A stretch of 64,000 nucleotides of DNA from Asparagus officinalis (lineage: Eukaryota > Streptophyta > Magnoliopsida > Asparagales > Asparagaceae): the NCBI RefSeq assembly GCF_001876935.1, contig NC_033798.1, forward strand, positions 2,479,421-2,543,420. Reading direction: 5' to 3'. The notes below the pieces were generated by a model. It did not search any database and had not been told where the DNA came from. It worked only from the letters and a program-made list of their open reading frames with translations. Of the stretch, positions 47,761-59,387 are shown piece after piece. Position 1 is the first letter of the stretch; each line of letters begins with the position of its first letter. The position numbers were made by a program, and so were the translations under genes.

Positions 47761-50150
47761 GCATCTTTGTCGAAAGATAAAACAAGGAAGAGGGTAGTTT
47801 GGTCTTTACCTACATGTAGAAATACACTCTAGGGTTTCTTCTAGAGGCACTTTGGTACCCTAGCTAGACTACCTCAAAGTTTGTTCTTGCCGGTTTGATG
47901 TCAAAACATTTCAAGAGATTTGACTTATACCGTTCGGAGACTGTTTATTTTATGTTAAATTCGGAGTAGACCATGCTGATCTACTTAACACGTGCTTTTA
48001 TTTGAACGGTCATTAATTATTAACGCCTTCAAAATCAACGGAAAAATTATTGTGAACGTCCAAATTAAACAAGACGTGACTGTAAATTAAGTTTGTCAAT
48101 TCTCTCACCCGTATTGGAAGCGTACGTTTATAATGAGAATAGGGTTATAAAGTGTCGAAAATCAAATCATGCGTTGCGTAAGCGATTTGAGTTCAACAGA
48201 AAAACAAACTGTCGCCAAATGGACAGTAGTGTTGAAGTCCATATATACCGAAACAATAATGGAGTATCCAATGGGCAAAAGTGAACTTTTAGGTATAGAA
48301 GTTCAAAACAGGTGACACTCTGGTTTAAGTACGTGCAATCAAGACATTCTATCTTGTGTTTTTGTGTTTATCGCTTATAAACCCAAAGTTTTACCCTGGT
48401 TTATTTTCTAAATCTTAGCATATCCAAAGTTTTACCGTGGTTTAATTATTTTCTAAAATCGCTCTTAAATCTTAGCGTATCCATGAAATATTATTTGTAA
48501 ACCCAACCATATATAGCATCTAAAATCCAACTATAGTCACTGCTATAACAAATATTGCAACTTAATCCCAAATTCGCCTACTAATAAACATAGTAGCTTA
48601 GCTGCATATCAACTGAGGAAATACTGCATTTAAAAATAATTCAACATGAAACATTTTGGATTTAGAAATTACTTTGAAAGCGAGTGTGTTTCATAATAAA
48701 TTAGGATGAAACTTTGGGTTAATAATAAAAAAGATCTTCTTTTTTTCCCCTCTATATGTATAAGGGTTTTGGTTTGGAAATTACCTGAAACGTTTCTATA
48801 TGTTACCAAACATAATTATGGACATTAAATCCATCCCTCTATTTAAATTGTTCTAAAAAATTAATGATGGTGAATGTTCTACGTACGGGAAGTAATAAAT
48901 AATTAGGTTTCCTCTAGAAAGAAAGTAATGCTTTACAGCAGTCCAAAGTAAATGTGTGTAAAATCCAAAAGTGATGTAGCAAAAATAAAAAAGAAGAGAA
49001 AGAACAATTTAAATGCAATTTCAGTCTGGCATTCACTTAAATGTCATCTGACAAAAGATCAAAGTGCCACCAAAATTTAGATTATGCAATTAATTGTGAA
49101 CTTTCTTTACATTAGATTTGAGAAAAGAAAGAATTGGATCAATGGGACAAAGAGATCTAGGGAGAATTCAATTAATTGATGAACAGCCGCACTTCTCATT
49201 TTGAAACTCATTCCAACATTTAATTGTCATTTACTGTAGTCACCACCCTGTGATCACCAACTTTCTTTCAGACAATCTTGTCTCGTATTATTCATGCATG
49301 AATTGCTGCTGCAAGATGATTCATCCTCTCATGATACGGATCGATTTGATGAAAACGTCTGAGACGTCCACTAGTTTGCACCGTTTTCTTTTGTAATTAC
49401 ATATCTTTGGGTTTCATGCTGTTTTAAATTTTATTTTGGTCGTAATGTAAGTATGAGCTTTGTAATTGCTCCTAATATTGTAATTTCTTTTGTCTAGCTT
49501 TTTATAGAACGGTTTAGTTTGAGTTTAAGGTTAGATCAAACATCTATGACCTCAAATATAGGTGACAACCATGGTCCTCTTCCTTTTCTTGGGTATGATT
49601 TGTTTGATCTTTGCTTCCCTCAGACTACTCAATTCTAGGTTAAGTTAGTATTTTTGTGTTAACGATATATGAATAGGGTATCTCACACTATTTTTTGCTT
49701 TAAAAAAAAAAGGAACCTATCAATTAGGACATTCCCCAGTATTAATTATGTTAATTATTGAATGATAGAACAAAGCTCAGAATCCATTAAAGGCACTTTG
49801 AATCAACAAAGGAAGATAACCCTTGAACTCATGGAAAATTATAAGCATAGAGTAAATATTCCCATATTATCCACAAAGAAATAGAACTGATTACTAAAGT
49901 AGGTAGATTTTTTTCTTAAAAAATAGAAAATCAATGAAACCCCATAAAAAGGATTTCCTATGATAGAGGGAAAAATCAGTCAAATCTGTTACTAAATGTA
50001 TACTCTAAAACAAAACCTTCAGAATTTAACCTTCCTAGAGCTTGCCGCATTAGTTCTTCCCTTCTAAAAAATTTTCGACATGTGTACTCAATCTAAACCA
50101 TCCATCTTAATCTTCATCTTCACCTTAATATCATACTCCCTTTAAATGTA
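47761..50150. other. Gene-free AT-rich spacer upstream of SPCH
   Basis: No coding, RNA gene or clear transposon end was recognised. Only short AT-rich open stretches occur. Confidence 0.5.
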
Positions 50151-51073
50151 CGAGTTCGGGAAAATCTTTTTATGGCCAATATTACCCTTGGCTATTTAAT
50201 TATTTTATTTAAATTTTAATTTTTTATAATCATAATTATATCATATCCTAATCATGTGTGAACTACTTACTGGTCAATAATTTAAAAAATAATAAGCTAT
50301 AATATATGAATATTGTAAAAAACTCCAAAAAGTTTCAAAAATTGCATAAAACACCCATAAAAGTATAAAATTACACAAAATATTCAGACGTTTCAAAACT
50401 TTAAACAACAAACATGAAACCCTAATATTTTAAAAACTATAAAAACACCCTCAAAAGTTCAAATAATAACAAAGCACTATGAAATTCTGAAATTTCAAAA
50501 CTTACGAACCACAAAGACGAATTCAAGGAATTACTATCAAACGCTAAAAAACTAAAATTTATAAAAGATAACCTCAAAGTTATAAATATTTCGAAAAACT
50601 CCTTCGAAACTTAAACAAACAAAGAAAACCCTAAAATTTAATAACTTATAACCAATACATATCAAATTTCAAAATTATACGAGTTCAGTAAAATCTTTCC
50701 ATGGTCAATATTACCCTTGATTATTTGAAAATTTTATTTAAATTTAATTTATTATAATCATAATTATATCATATCCTAATCCTATGTGAACTACTTACAG
50801 GTCAATAATTTAAAAAATAATAAGCTATAATATATGAAGATTGCAAAAAATCACAAAAAGTTTTAAAGATTACACAAACACCCTTAAAAGTATAAAATTA
50901 CACAAAACATCCAGACGTTTCAAAACTTAAAACAATAAACATGAAACCCTCAATATTTTAAAAACTATAAAAATACCCTCAAAAGTTCAAATAATAAAAA
51001 AGTACTACGAAATTCTAAAATTTCAAAACTTGCGAACAACAAAGACGAATCCAAGGAATTACTATCAGACACT
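50151..51073 (+). repeat. About 530-bp tandem duplication, second copy cut by element B
   Basis: The block from TACGAGTTCGGGAAAATCTT (50149) recurs from about 50682 with roughly 90% similarity (shared landmarks TGTGAACTACTTAC, ATTCAGACGTTTCAAAACTT, GACGAAT.CAAGGAATTACTA). The second copy ends where the LTR of element B begins at 51074. Confidence 0.8.
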
Positions 51074-51973
51074 TGTAGGCATCGAAAATTACCTATAGGT
51101 CTCCACAAACAGCTCAGTGTTAAGAAATAACGATGAACGTCACCATCTGGTACACAGAAGCTTGATTGATGTCGGTGAATGCTTGAAGTAAACCGACGAA
51201 CTACGTGAAACAACGGAACTTCGGAATGATGAAGATATGAACCGATCGGGAACCTCGTATCGTTCACAAACGGTGAAATACCCATCATGTCTCATTTATT
51301 CCGCAGATGATTTAATCATTGGAACTTGTAGAACTCTTTGTCAGCTTTCCAACGCACTTGGAATCACTCAAATCCGAGTTCGGACGAAGAATTTACGGCG
51401 GAAACAATTAAACAGGCATAACGAGCGTCTCAGCCTAAACTGAGACACCCTTGGGTGTCTCGGCCCTAGTTGAGACACCAGAGGGTGTCTCCAGCATAGA
51501 TTCGTCCCGTGCCTATAAATACAAGCCCCGGAGCCTCTTTTTTTCAGATCTGGAGTTTTGGAGAATTGGCGAAGCCCCACCGGACTGAAGAGTGATCGAG
51601 TTCTTCAACGCAAGAGATCGAGAGTCGTCAGATCTGCATCACCCGCATATGATCCTTAGTATTATCCTATTGTGATAATTCTAAGAAGAGCAATTATCTC
51701 GCTGTTGTCGAGATAAGCGCTTCTGCTTCTAGATTCCTTCGCGGATCGACGAAGTTCTGGACCTGATCCGATTGCCAGGTAGTCCACGGATATCAACGTC
51801 CCCGTCACCGGCTAAAGACCCACGTAAGCAAGAAACGACGAACGGATCTTGCGTTGTTTTTGAAAAGTTGTAATCTTTCATTTTCTTATTCTTTTTATTG
51901 AATATCTTGAATTCTTTGTAAGCGATCCAGATTATAATGAATTCAACAATGAAGGTAACTTTCTACGAAAACA
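51074..51973 (+). repeat. 5' LTR of element B
   Basis: 900 bp, TGTAGGCATCGAAAAT...GAAAACA. The TATA box TATAAATA is at 51515-51522, and two palindromic GAGACACCC/GGGTGTCTC units lie just upstream (about 51430-51500). It is homologous to the two LTRs of element A in inverted orientation. Confidence 0.88.
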
Positions 51974-53291
51974 AACTGGCGACCACAGTGGGAGCCAACA
52001 GCCTCATTGCCGACGCTGTCGTGACGCAACCGGTATTCAAGATCCGGGTGAATGAAGAGATCGAATACGAATTCGATCAACAAAAGTTTGAAGAGTACCT
52101 CTCTTCCTCCTCCTCCAGATCCGCCTCTCCAAACAGGCGCAGGAAGACCTCCTCTTCCAAAAACGCTCGCGGGACCTCAGGGTTGAAGAACCAAGATCCC
52201 CTCGCTGCTGCTGCGCCCATGCCCCGTGACATCCCTGTAGCGTCCAAAGAGGTCAAAGTTGCAGATCCGGACCTCCCCTCCATCGTAAAGGTAACTGCTG
52301 AAGGTGCTCCAGCTTTGTCGAAGAGGGCGCGCCAAAGACGGCGTCAACGCCTTGCGCGACAATTGGCTAAGGCCGCAGAGTCGATGGACGGGATCCGCTA
52401 CACGGAGGATCTGAAATCAAGGCAGCGCTAAGAACAGCAACGGCGAACCGCCAACCTCTCCTCTAAGGCGGAGACGAAGGAATGGGTCCGCGTTAAGAAG
52501 ACTCGCTCCACTCTCGAAGAGTGAATCAAGAAACGCCGCGCATTGCTCGCGCATGCCCGAGTCCTTCTGCAGAAAGCGGAAGAGATACAGAAAGAAGAGA
52601 CGGTCAAGAAGCCGCCTAGACATAAGAAGGTTTGGGTGCCAAAGAGAAAACCAGCACCTAAGACAAAAGTGGACGGAGTTACCGTCCAGCCTACTTCAAA
52701 TCCAGATCCCGTTTCCCCTGTCCCCGCACCTCCGACGGAGCCAGGTAGGAACGTGGGTCCCATAAGATCCAGAGTTCCTTTGAAAGGTCGCCTCGGTCCT
52801 TTACCAGAAGATCGAGGTAAAGCACCTGTCAAGGAGCGATTGGGACCGTTGAAAGGTCCCCAAACAACAAACCAGACTGGGGGTCGTACCAATCCCCCTA
52901 AGAAAGATAACAAAGGGAAAGCCCCTGTTACCGACCGCATTGGATTGTGGGTTGAAGTTCAAGAGCTCATTAGGTTTTCACGCTCGCAAAAGCGTAAACT
53001 TGAACGAGCGACTTTTGAAGACGCCAATAAAGCGTCGTATCCCCAGAGGGAAACATATTCGTCTGATGACGATAGTGTTATACCTGGGAAGTCATGCCAA
53101 CACTCTATGGGTTGCTCCAGTTATCAAACTGACGAGTTGTACTATAGGAACGGGGGTACGGATAAGTCTCGAAAGAGAAACGTTCGAGACACGGATTCTC
53201 GTTGTCCGTGTGCCAACATAATCAAGGCAGTGCTATCAGAATGCTGTTGTTATAAAGCCCCACGAAGAGTTTCTGTGTTTGAGAGAATCTC
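51937..53291 (+). pseudogene. ORF1 of element B, first part
   Basis: The frame opens inside the LTR (ATG 51937 or 51949). It crosses the primer-binding site as NKLATTVGANS and continues EYEFDQQKFEEY, a Ser/Arg/Pro stretch, LSKRARQRRRQRLARQLAKA, WVRVKKTRSTLEE, KKRRALLAHARVLLQKAEE, then basic and Pro-rich sequence to VSVFERI. Stops at 52429 (TAA) and 52522 (TGA) are in the same frame. The homologous ORF1 of element A is intact. Function is unknown; the protein is basic and looks nucleic-acid-binding. Continuation: 62173 onwards. Confidence 0.8.
51977..51996 (+). other. Primer-binding site of element B, inside ORF1
   Basis: TGGCGACCACAGTGGGAGCC starts three bases after the LTR end. TGGCGAC-type sites complementary to tRNA-Arg are known in Ogre/Tat elements. 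The tRNA match is recalled, not checked. The same 20 bases occur in element A. Confidence 0.75.
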
Positions 53292-54416
53292 TGTTTGCAG
53301 AGAAAGTTGCTATTTCCATTGTTATCAAATCTATTACAACTTTAGTCGTTACAATAAACTCGAATGAAATAAAAAGTTGATCTTTTTATAAGATCTCCTT
53401 ACACAATGAAAATAAAAAAAAAAGTTTACATCTTTATCAAACAAACGCAGAGATCATTTATCGGTCTTCTGCTTGCGTGGGTGTCTTTGCCTGTGCCGGG
53501 ATCAAACAAACGCAGAGATCATTTATCGGTCTTCTGCTTGCGTGGGTGTCTTTGCCTGTGCCGGGGTTTTTCCGTGGACCACCGTCGATCAGATCTGATT
53601 GCTGAAAAATTAGGCAGAGCTTCGTCTATCCGCGAAGGGATCGAGAAAAGTGTAGCACCTATCTCGATAAAAGCGAGATATTTGCTCTTTTTAGTATTAC
53701 CACAACGGGATAATACTAAGGATTGGGTGCGGGTGATGTAGATCTGACGAAGAACTCTCTTGCGTTGAAGAACTAGATCCGATCCCGTCTCCTCCTCTCT
53801 TGAAATCTGTGCACTTTAAGTCTTCAATCCGATAGGGCTTCGCCGAGGCACGAGAATTCCAGATCTGAAAAAATGAGGCCTAAGGCTTGTATTTATAGGC
53901 ATGAGGGGTTGCGGAGCGATTAAAACCACTTAAAGGGCCTAAATCCGCGCTGAGACACCCTAGGGGTGTCTTGGCTTGGCCGAGACACCCTTGGGGTGTC
54001 TTGACTCGGCCGAGACACCGTAGGTGCCTCGGTTCAGCTCTGAGACGTTTTCAATGCCCGTTTGACCGTTTTTCGCTGTAACTTCTCCGTCTGAACTCTT
54101 CTTTGTCTGAACTCGGATCTGAGTGATTCCAAATGCGTTGGAAGTCTGAAGAAGAATTCTATCAGTTCCAATGGTTAGATTATCTGTAGAATGAACGAGA
54201 CATGAAGGGCGTTGTTCCTTTTGTAAACATCGCGGGGTTCTCGATTAGCCTGTGTCTTCGTTATTCCGAAATCCTATCAGCTCACGTAGTTCGTCGGTTC
54301 ACTTCAAGCATTCACCGACATTAGTCAAACTCCTGTGAACCAGATAGTGATGTTCATTGTCGCTCTTTAACACTGAGCTGTTCGTGGAGACCCATAGGAA
54401 ATTTTCGATGCCTACA
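53292..54416 (-). repeat. 3' LTR of element A
   Basis: 1125 bp. The TATA box on the minus strand is at 53897-53890. Three palindromic GAGACACCC/GGGTGTCT units lie at about 53950-54040, upstream of the TATA box. A direct duplication of about 58 bp (CAAACGCAGAGATCATTTAT block) at 53439-53560 is not present in the 5' LTR. The end still carries the ATG that opens ORF1 in the 5' LTR. Confidence 0.88.
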
Positions 54417-54436
54417 GATACCCCCTCCAAAGCGTT
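54417..54436 (-). other. Polypurine tract of element A
   Basis: On the minus strand TTTGGAGGGGGTA precedes the LTR start TGTAGG, as expected for plus-strand priming. Confidence 0.55.
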
Positions 54437-54719
54437 CCAGACTCGTTTCTTTTATAGAAGAGGCTGGAATACTTTAGATGTGATTGATCCAGCCTTCAGT
54501 CGGCATAAAGGACCTGTGGTTAGCTTCAACTCTTGGCTCCTTCGATTTTTGGTCTATCCAATGCTTTGATGAATAGCCGAAGTCCTTCCGGCGCTGCGTT
54601 TATCGCCAAGCCGTCGTCGGAGCCTCGAGTCCACCACCAATGAGTTGAGTTTGGCTCGTGTTATTGAGTTGACTTTGAACTGACTATCTCTGTCACATTG
54701 TGCTGACTTAGGGTTTCAG

Positions 54720-55250
54720 ATCACCGTATGTCGACTTTTTGTCGCAACACGTTGAGTGGCGTTGACCTAGGGTTACGCGTTGACCAGCATTGACCCTTAG
54801 GGTTTTCTAACGTCGAACGTTGACTTTTTATCGCAACGCGTTGATTAGCGTTGACCTAGGGTTACGCGTTGACCGGCGTTGACCTTAGGGTTTCGAACGT
54901 CGAATGTTGATTTTTTATCGCAACGCGTTGACTAGCGTTGACCTAGGGTTACGCGTTGACCGGCGTTGACCCTTAGGGTTTCTAACGTCGAATGTTGACT
55001 TTTTGTCGCAACGCGTTGACTAGCGTTGACCTAGGGTTACACGTTGACCGGCGTTGACCCTTAGGGTTTCTAACGTCGAATGTTGACTTTTTGTCGCAAC
55101 GCGTTGACTGGCGTTGACCTAGGGTCACGCGTTGACCGGCGTTGACCCTTAGGGTTTCTAACGTCGAACGTCGACTTTTTGTCGCAACGCGTTGACTGGC
55201 GTTGACCTAGGGTTACGCGTTGACCGGCGTTGACCCTTAGGGTTTTGAGT
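54720..55250. repeat. 88-bp tandem array rich in W-box cores and telo-box words (element A)
   Basis: GTTGACCTAGGGTTA recurs at 54761, 54850, 54937, 55024, 55113 and 55201, a period of 87-89 bp. Each unit holds about five GTTGAC(C/T) cores on the plus strand, plus CCCTTAGGGTTT, which contains a telo-box-like word. Arrays between the coding region and the 3' LTR are known in Tat/Ogre elements. Confidence 0.88.
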
Positions 55251-55339
55251 CACTCAGTATTGGTTAGTATAGATTTCGTCGAAGTATCCAATAACCGACG
55301 AAAATAGGTAAATCCGGACTCGAAAAAGGTTCGGGGGTG

Positions 55340-55500
55340 GGGGGGCTCGAACTGGGTTGAGACACCCAATGGTGTCTTAACTTGGCCGAGACACCCTTGG
55401 GGTGTCTCGGTTTGGCCGAGACACCCTTGGGGTGTCTTGGCTTTGCCGAGACACCCTAGAGGTGTCTCGGCCAAAACGAACCGAGCCCCCCCCCCCCCCT
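55340..55500. repeat. Four palindromic GAGACACCC/GGGTGTCTC units inside element A, then a C run
   Basis: The approximately 32-bp unit GCCGAGACACCCTTGGGGTG + TCTCGG recurs four times, nearly perfect. It is the same motif as in the LTR promoters, here far from any LTR. A run of Cs at about 55486-55498 follows, then a pyrimidine-rich stretch to about 55690. Confidence 0.8.
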
Positions 55501-55689
55501 TCTTTGCTTTTCTTTCCTTCTTTTGTTGTTTCCTCTTTTGTTTTCCCTTTTGAGCTTTCCTTTTTGTTATTTCCTCTTTTGTTTTCCCCCTCTTTCCAAA
55601 TTTTCAAAAGAGAATCCTTTCCTTTTTTAAACTCCTTCTTCCTCCTTCCCTCCATACACCATTGTTTCCCCCTTAAAACTCTTCTCTTT

Positions 55690-56140
55690 AAACCCTCTTA
55701 AATAGGTTGGGTTTTGTGGAAAGATAGAATTTTTTGATGATGGGTTGTGTATGCACGAAGTATTTGGGGGTTTTATGCAAAACTTGCAATATGGCCGAAT
55801 TTTTGGGGGACTTTTATGCAAAAGTGGACTAAAATTTGTAGGGGCCTTGGACTTTAGACCCACTTGGCCACAACTTTGAGGGGTGCTTCATGCAAAAAGA
55901 CCACAAATTATTGAGGGTTTTATGTGCAAATATGAGCCGAAATCTTTTTGGGGGCTTATTTGCAAAATTGGTTGGAGAATTGAGGTGGTGTTCATGTAAT
56001 AAAGGACTAAAATTAGGATTTGGATTATATGTCCATTTGATCGAAAATTTGAGGGGTGCTTTATGCAAGAGGACCAAAAGTTGTTGGATAATCGAGTCAC
56101 GAGACCAACTAACAGAGCTGATGCATCAATGACTCGAACT
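55690..56140. other. Non-coding interior of element A with GGGG-TTTATGCA words
   Basis: Irregular repeats of the type GAGGGGTGCTTCATGCAAAA and GGGGGCTTTTATGCAAAA. No coding on either strand. Confidence 0.5.
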
Positions 56141-56149
56141 TATAGAATT

Positions 56150-56930
56150 TTTGGCAAATTCTCAGCCATCAACGGGTTTGATGAGCCTTTACCGATTACC
56201 GTTTGAAATCGGGCTAGCATGCGGATTGTCTGAATCCGTTCCGCATGTAACGTTGTGCTAAGAGAGTGAATTCTCTGAGACTTTGTGCTATGATTTTGAA
56301 TACATAGGCTTAACCATTTCTTATAGGGAAAAGGTACCCTGCACCGCATATTAGGCGACGACTTATCCCTTCTTAGGTTTCAGGATAAAATTCCCCAGGT
56401 TTAGACCCTGGTGTCTTTTTCAATCGGCGAAAGACTAAACCGGCAATGTGTGTTAGACATAGACTTTGGGATTTTTGGCAAACCCCCAGCCATCAACGGG
56501 TTTGATGTGCCTTTACCGATTACCATTTGAAATCGGGCTAGCATGCGGATTGTCTGAATCCGTTCCGCATGTAACGTTGTGCTAAGAGAGTGAATTCTCT
56601 GAGACTTTGTGCTATGATTTTGAATACATAGGCTTCGCTCTTGTTACGGGAATAGGCTACCCGGCAACACGTGTTAGGTGTTGACTCATCCCTACTTAGG
56701 CTTCGGGATGAAATTCCCCAGGTGTAGACCTTGGTGTCTTTTTCAATCGGTGAAAGACTAAACCGGTAATGCGTATTAGGCGTTGACTCATCCCTACTTA
56801 GAATTCGGGATGAAAGTCTCCAGAATTATACTCTGGTGTCTTTTTCAATCGGTGAAAGACTAAACCGGCAACGCGTGTTAGGCGTAGGCTTATCTCTATT
56901 TAGGAGTTGAGATAAAATTCCCCGTGCACA
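56150..56930. repeat. About 326-bp tandem duplication with shorter repeats (element A)
   Basis: CCATCAACGGGTTTGATG occurs at 56165 and 56491 with over 140 bp nearly identical after each. The GTGTCTTTTTCAATCGG(C/T)GA phrase recurs at about 56410, 56737 and 56838. Confidence 0.8.
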
Positions 56931-56939
56931 AAGTGCACG

Positions 56940-58150
56940 GATTGGAAGTTGGGAATTGTGTCTTTTCTCAGGGTAAAGACGGACTGGAAAATGGAAGAGG
57001 AAGAAAAGTGTGTCTTTTCTCAGGGTAAAGACGGACTGGAAAATGGAAGAGGAAGAATTTTATATTCTATCTCCCGGCACTGAAGAGGAAAAATTTTATA
57101 TTCTATCTCCAGTTGGAAAAGAAACTCAAGGTGGGATCTCCACCCCCAGAATCCGAAATGATGAAACTAAGAGTGGGATCTCCACTCCGAGAATCGGAAA
57201 GATTCAAACGACCCTAACTTTTATAGGATTGGTCATTCGATCCAAAAAGAGTCCCTCATTTATTGAGGAGAAAGCCCAATTTCGACCCTAACTTTTATAG
57301 GTTTGGTGGAAAAAGGAAAAGATGGAAGTCTTTCGTTTATCGAAAAGGATAACTCAATCTTAGTCCTAACTATCTGCAGGTTTGACTAAGTAAAGTTGGA
57401 GACAATCCTAACTTTTATAGGTTTGATTGCTCAATTGAAAGTGGACCTCTCGTTCATAAAAGGAATCAAGAGGAGAATCTGGTTGTGGCCCTAACTTTTA
57501 TAGGTTTGACCAAGGAAGCAGTGGAAGTGGGAGGTTTGAGATGATCTTACCTTTTACAGGCTTGATCGTTCAATTTGAAAGTGGACCTCTCGTTCATGGA
57601 AGGAATCGAGAGGGGACTTTGGTTGTGGTCCTAACTATAGGAAGGTTTGACCAGGTAGACAGTGAGAGTGGGAGTACAAATCATAGTGGGGGTTTAGTGT
57701 TTATCACCTTGTTCGTAATTATCGGGTTATCCCTAAGAAAATTACATATAGCGTTCTTCTGGGAACTTCCCATTACATGAATCATCCACCCCCAGCTTCT
57801 TTCTTGGAACTGGGTCTGACTTTGTACTCCGTTACATGACCGGGTTATCCTTAAGAATATTAGCGTAACATTCTCCAGGAACTTCCCATCAACGGTAGGA
57901 AACAGTTTAGACTCATATACCTATTGGAGTATCAGGGAGCAGTTTAACCTCATATACCGATTGGAGGAGTAAGAAGCAGTTTATACTCTTATACTTGTCG
58001 GAGTGTTGAGAAGCAGTTTATACTCGTATACTCTTCGGAGTGTTGAGAAGCAGTTTATACTCGTATACTCTTCGGAGTATTGAGAAGCAGTTTATACTCG
58101 TATACTCTTCGGAGTATTGAGAAGCAGTTTATACTCGTATACTCTTCGGA
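56940..58150. repeat. Short dispersed tandem repeats downstream of gag (element A)
   Basis: CCTAACTTTTATAGGTTTG-like phrases recur from about 57210 to 57650. From about 57900 to 58150 a 37-bp unit (AGCAGTTTATACTCGTATAC plus TCTTCGGAGT) repeats about five times. The gag stop codon (58092) falls in the last of these units. Confidence 0.75.
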
Positions 58151-59372
58151 TGCTATTCTTTAAAGTAAAGCAAGCCTTGGTGGGATGAAGGATCCTCCTG
58201 TGGTACGCGCAGTACTTCGGATCCACAGTATTGTCAGCTTCCTCCTGATTCGTGATGGGCGGTAGCTTGATCTTGTTGCTTTCAAGAAGGGTCTCGAAGA
58301 TGGCTAGAACGTCTTCGTCCTTGAATGAGCACTCTTTTTGGAGCCTCGAATCCGAAGTCTTCTGCTGTCTTCGGGACTGCTGTTGTGACGTATGATTAAC
58401 GTCAACAACTATTGTAGGTGTCTTCCCTTCGACCTTCCTCCTTCTGAGGAAGCGTTCGGCCTGCTCTCCGCGCACCTTTAACTCTTTCCAGGTATTGAGC
58501 GGCTCTACTCCCATAACGTCCAAGATGTTAACGGACAAGTTATTATGACAGGTTTGCAAGACAAATTCCTCCGTGACGGAATCCTTACGGTTCATTGCCT
58601 GATTGCGAAAGCGTTTAATGAAGCTATCCACCGACTCTCCATCTTTTTGTTTCTCATCGAAGAGTGTCCTGATCGACACTTCGGCGTCATCATCGAAGAA
58701 ATGAGCGAGGAACATGTTTTCCAGGTCCTCCCAGCTGTTGATGCTTCCAGGCTTTAGGCGGCGGTACCAATCGAAGACGGGCCCGCGAAGGGTGCCAACA
58801 AATGACCGGACCATCAGAGGCTCGTTGCCAAAGATCACTCCCAAATGAGATTTGAAATAGATCACGTGCTGAGTGGGGGAACCCTTTCCGTCGAACGGCG
58901 TGAAGTTGATCAGGTTGAACTTCACCGGATACGGGATCGAATCCCATTCTTTCGGGTAAGGACATGGAATGCCGGTCTTCTTTATCTCTTGAGCAGACAT
59001 TAAAGCATTAATTTTGCCCTCGAGATCCTTCATCTTTTCGTCCTCACCTATATCCTGTTTTGGACAATTTTCGAGAGGAATAACACGGCCACCCCCAGTG
59101 TTATCATCATTGGTGGGTCCACCCTCAGCATCGTTATTTTTAGTGGGGCCACCCCTAGCGTTGTGTTCATCCACATCTGCATCGCTACCTGCTTGGTTAG
59201 CATTACTGCGACGGATGGACTCACCTAGCTGATTTGATAAAGTTCGGATTTGTTGGTCATGCATTTGTCTCATCTCCTCCTGCATGGCCATTTCCATTTC
59301 GATTTTGAATGCTTCTTTCTGCTTGGCTAGAGCATCCTCAATGATTTTGGATATTTGCTCGGTGTTGACCAT
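58092..59372 (-). CDS. Gag protein of element A (Ty3/gypsy)
   Basis: The start is taken at the ATG at 59372 (MVNTEQISKIIEDALAKQKE), giving 426 residues. The N-terminus is a probable coiled coil. The capsid-type retrotransposon gag domain spans about residues 155-300 (KFNLINFTPFDGKGSPTQHV, RSFVGTLRGPVFDWYRRL, SWEDLENMFLAHFF, ESVDSFIKRFRNQAM). A zinc-knuckle-like CAYHRRILHPTKACF lies near the C-terminus. Gag forms the particle that packages element RNA. The frame is intact and in register with ORF1, which ends in TAA at 59390-59388, five codons upstream of the ATG. Pol does not follow; the sequence passes directly into tandem repeats. Confidence 0.9.
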   Translation of the reverse strand: MVNTEQISKIIEDALAKQKEAFKIEMEMAMQEEMRQMHDQQIRTLSNQLGESIRRSNANQAGSDADVDEHNARGGPTKNNDAEGGPTNDDNTGGGRVIPLENCPKQDIGEDEKMKDLEGKINALMSAQEIKKTGIPCPYPKEWDSIPYPVKFNLINFTPFDGKGSPTQHVIYFKSHLGVIFGNEPLMVRSFVGTLRGPVFDWYRRLKPGSINSWEDLENMFLAHFFDDDAEVSIRTLFDEKQKDGESVDSFIKRFRNQAMNRKDSVTEEFVLQTCHNNLSVNILDVMGVEPLNTWKELKVRGEQAERFLRRRKVEGKTPTIVVDVNHTSQQQSRRQQKTSDSRLQKECSFKDEDVLAIFETLLESNKIKLPPITNQEEADNTVDPKYCAYHRRILHPTKACFTLKNSIRRVYEYKLLLNTPKSIRV

Positions 59373-59387
59373 GAACACTTCCCGAGC

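Noticed and set aside
51074..54416. One large fold-back or hairpin locus (51074-51973 against 53292-54416)
   Set aside because: The inverted similarity is explained by LTRs of two oppositely oriented nested elements, with their own ends and a target duplication.
54720..58150. Centromeric or telomeric satellite
   Set aside because: The arrays are short and of different periods and lie between gag and the 3' LTR of one element; telomere-like words are single per unit.
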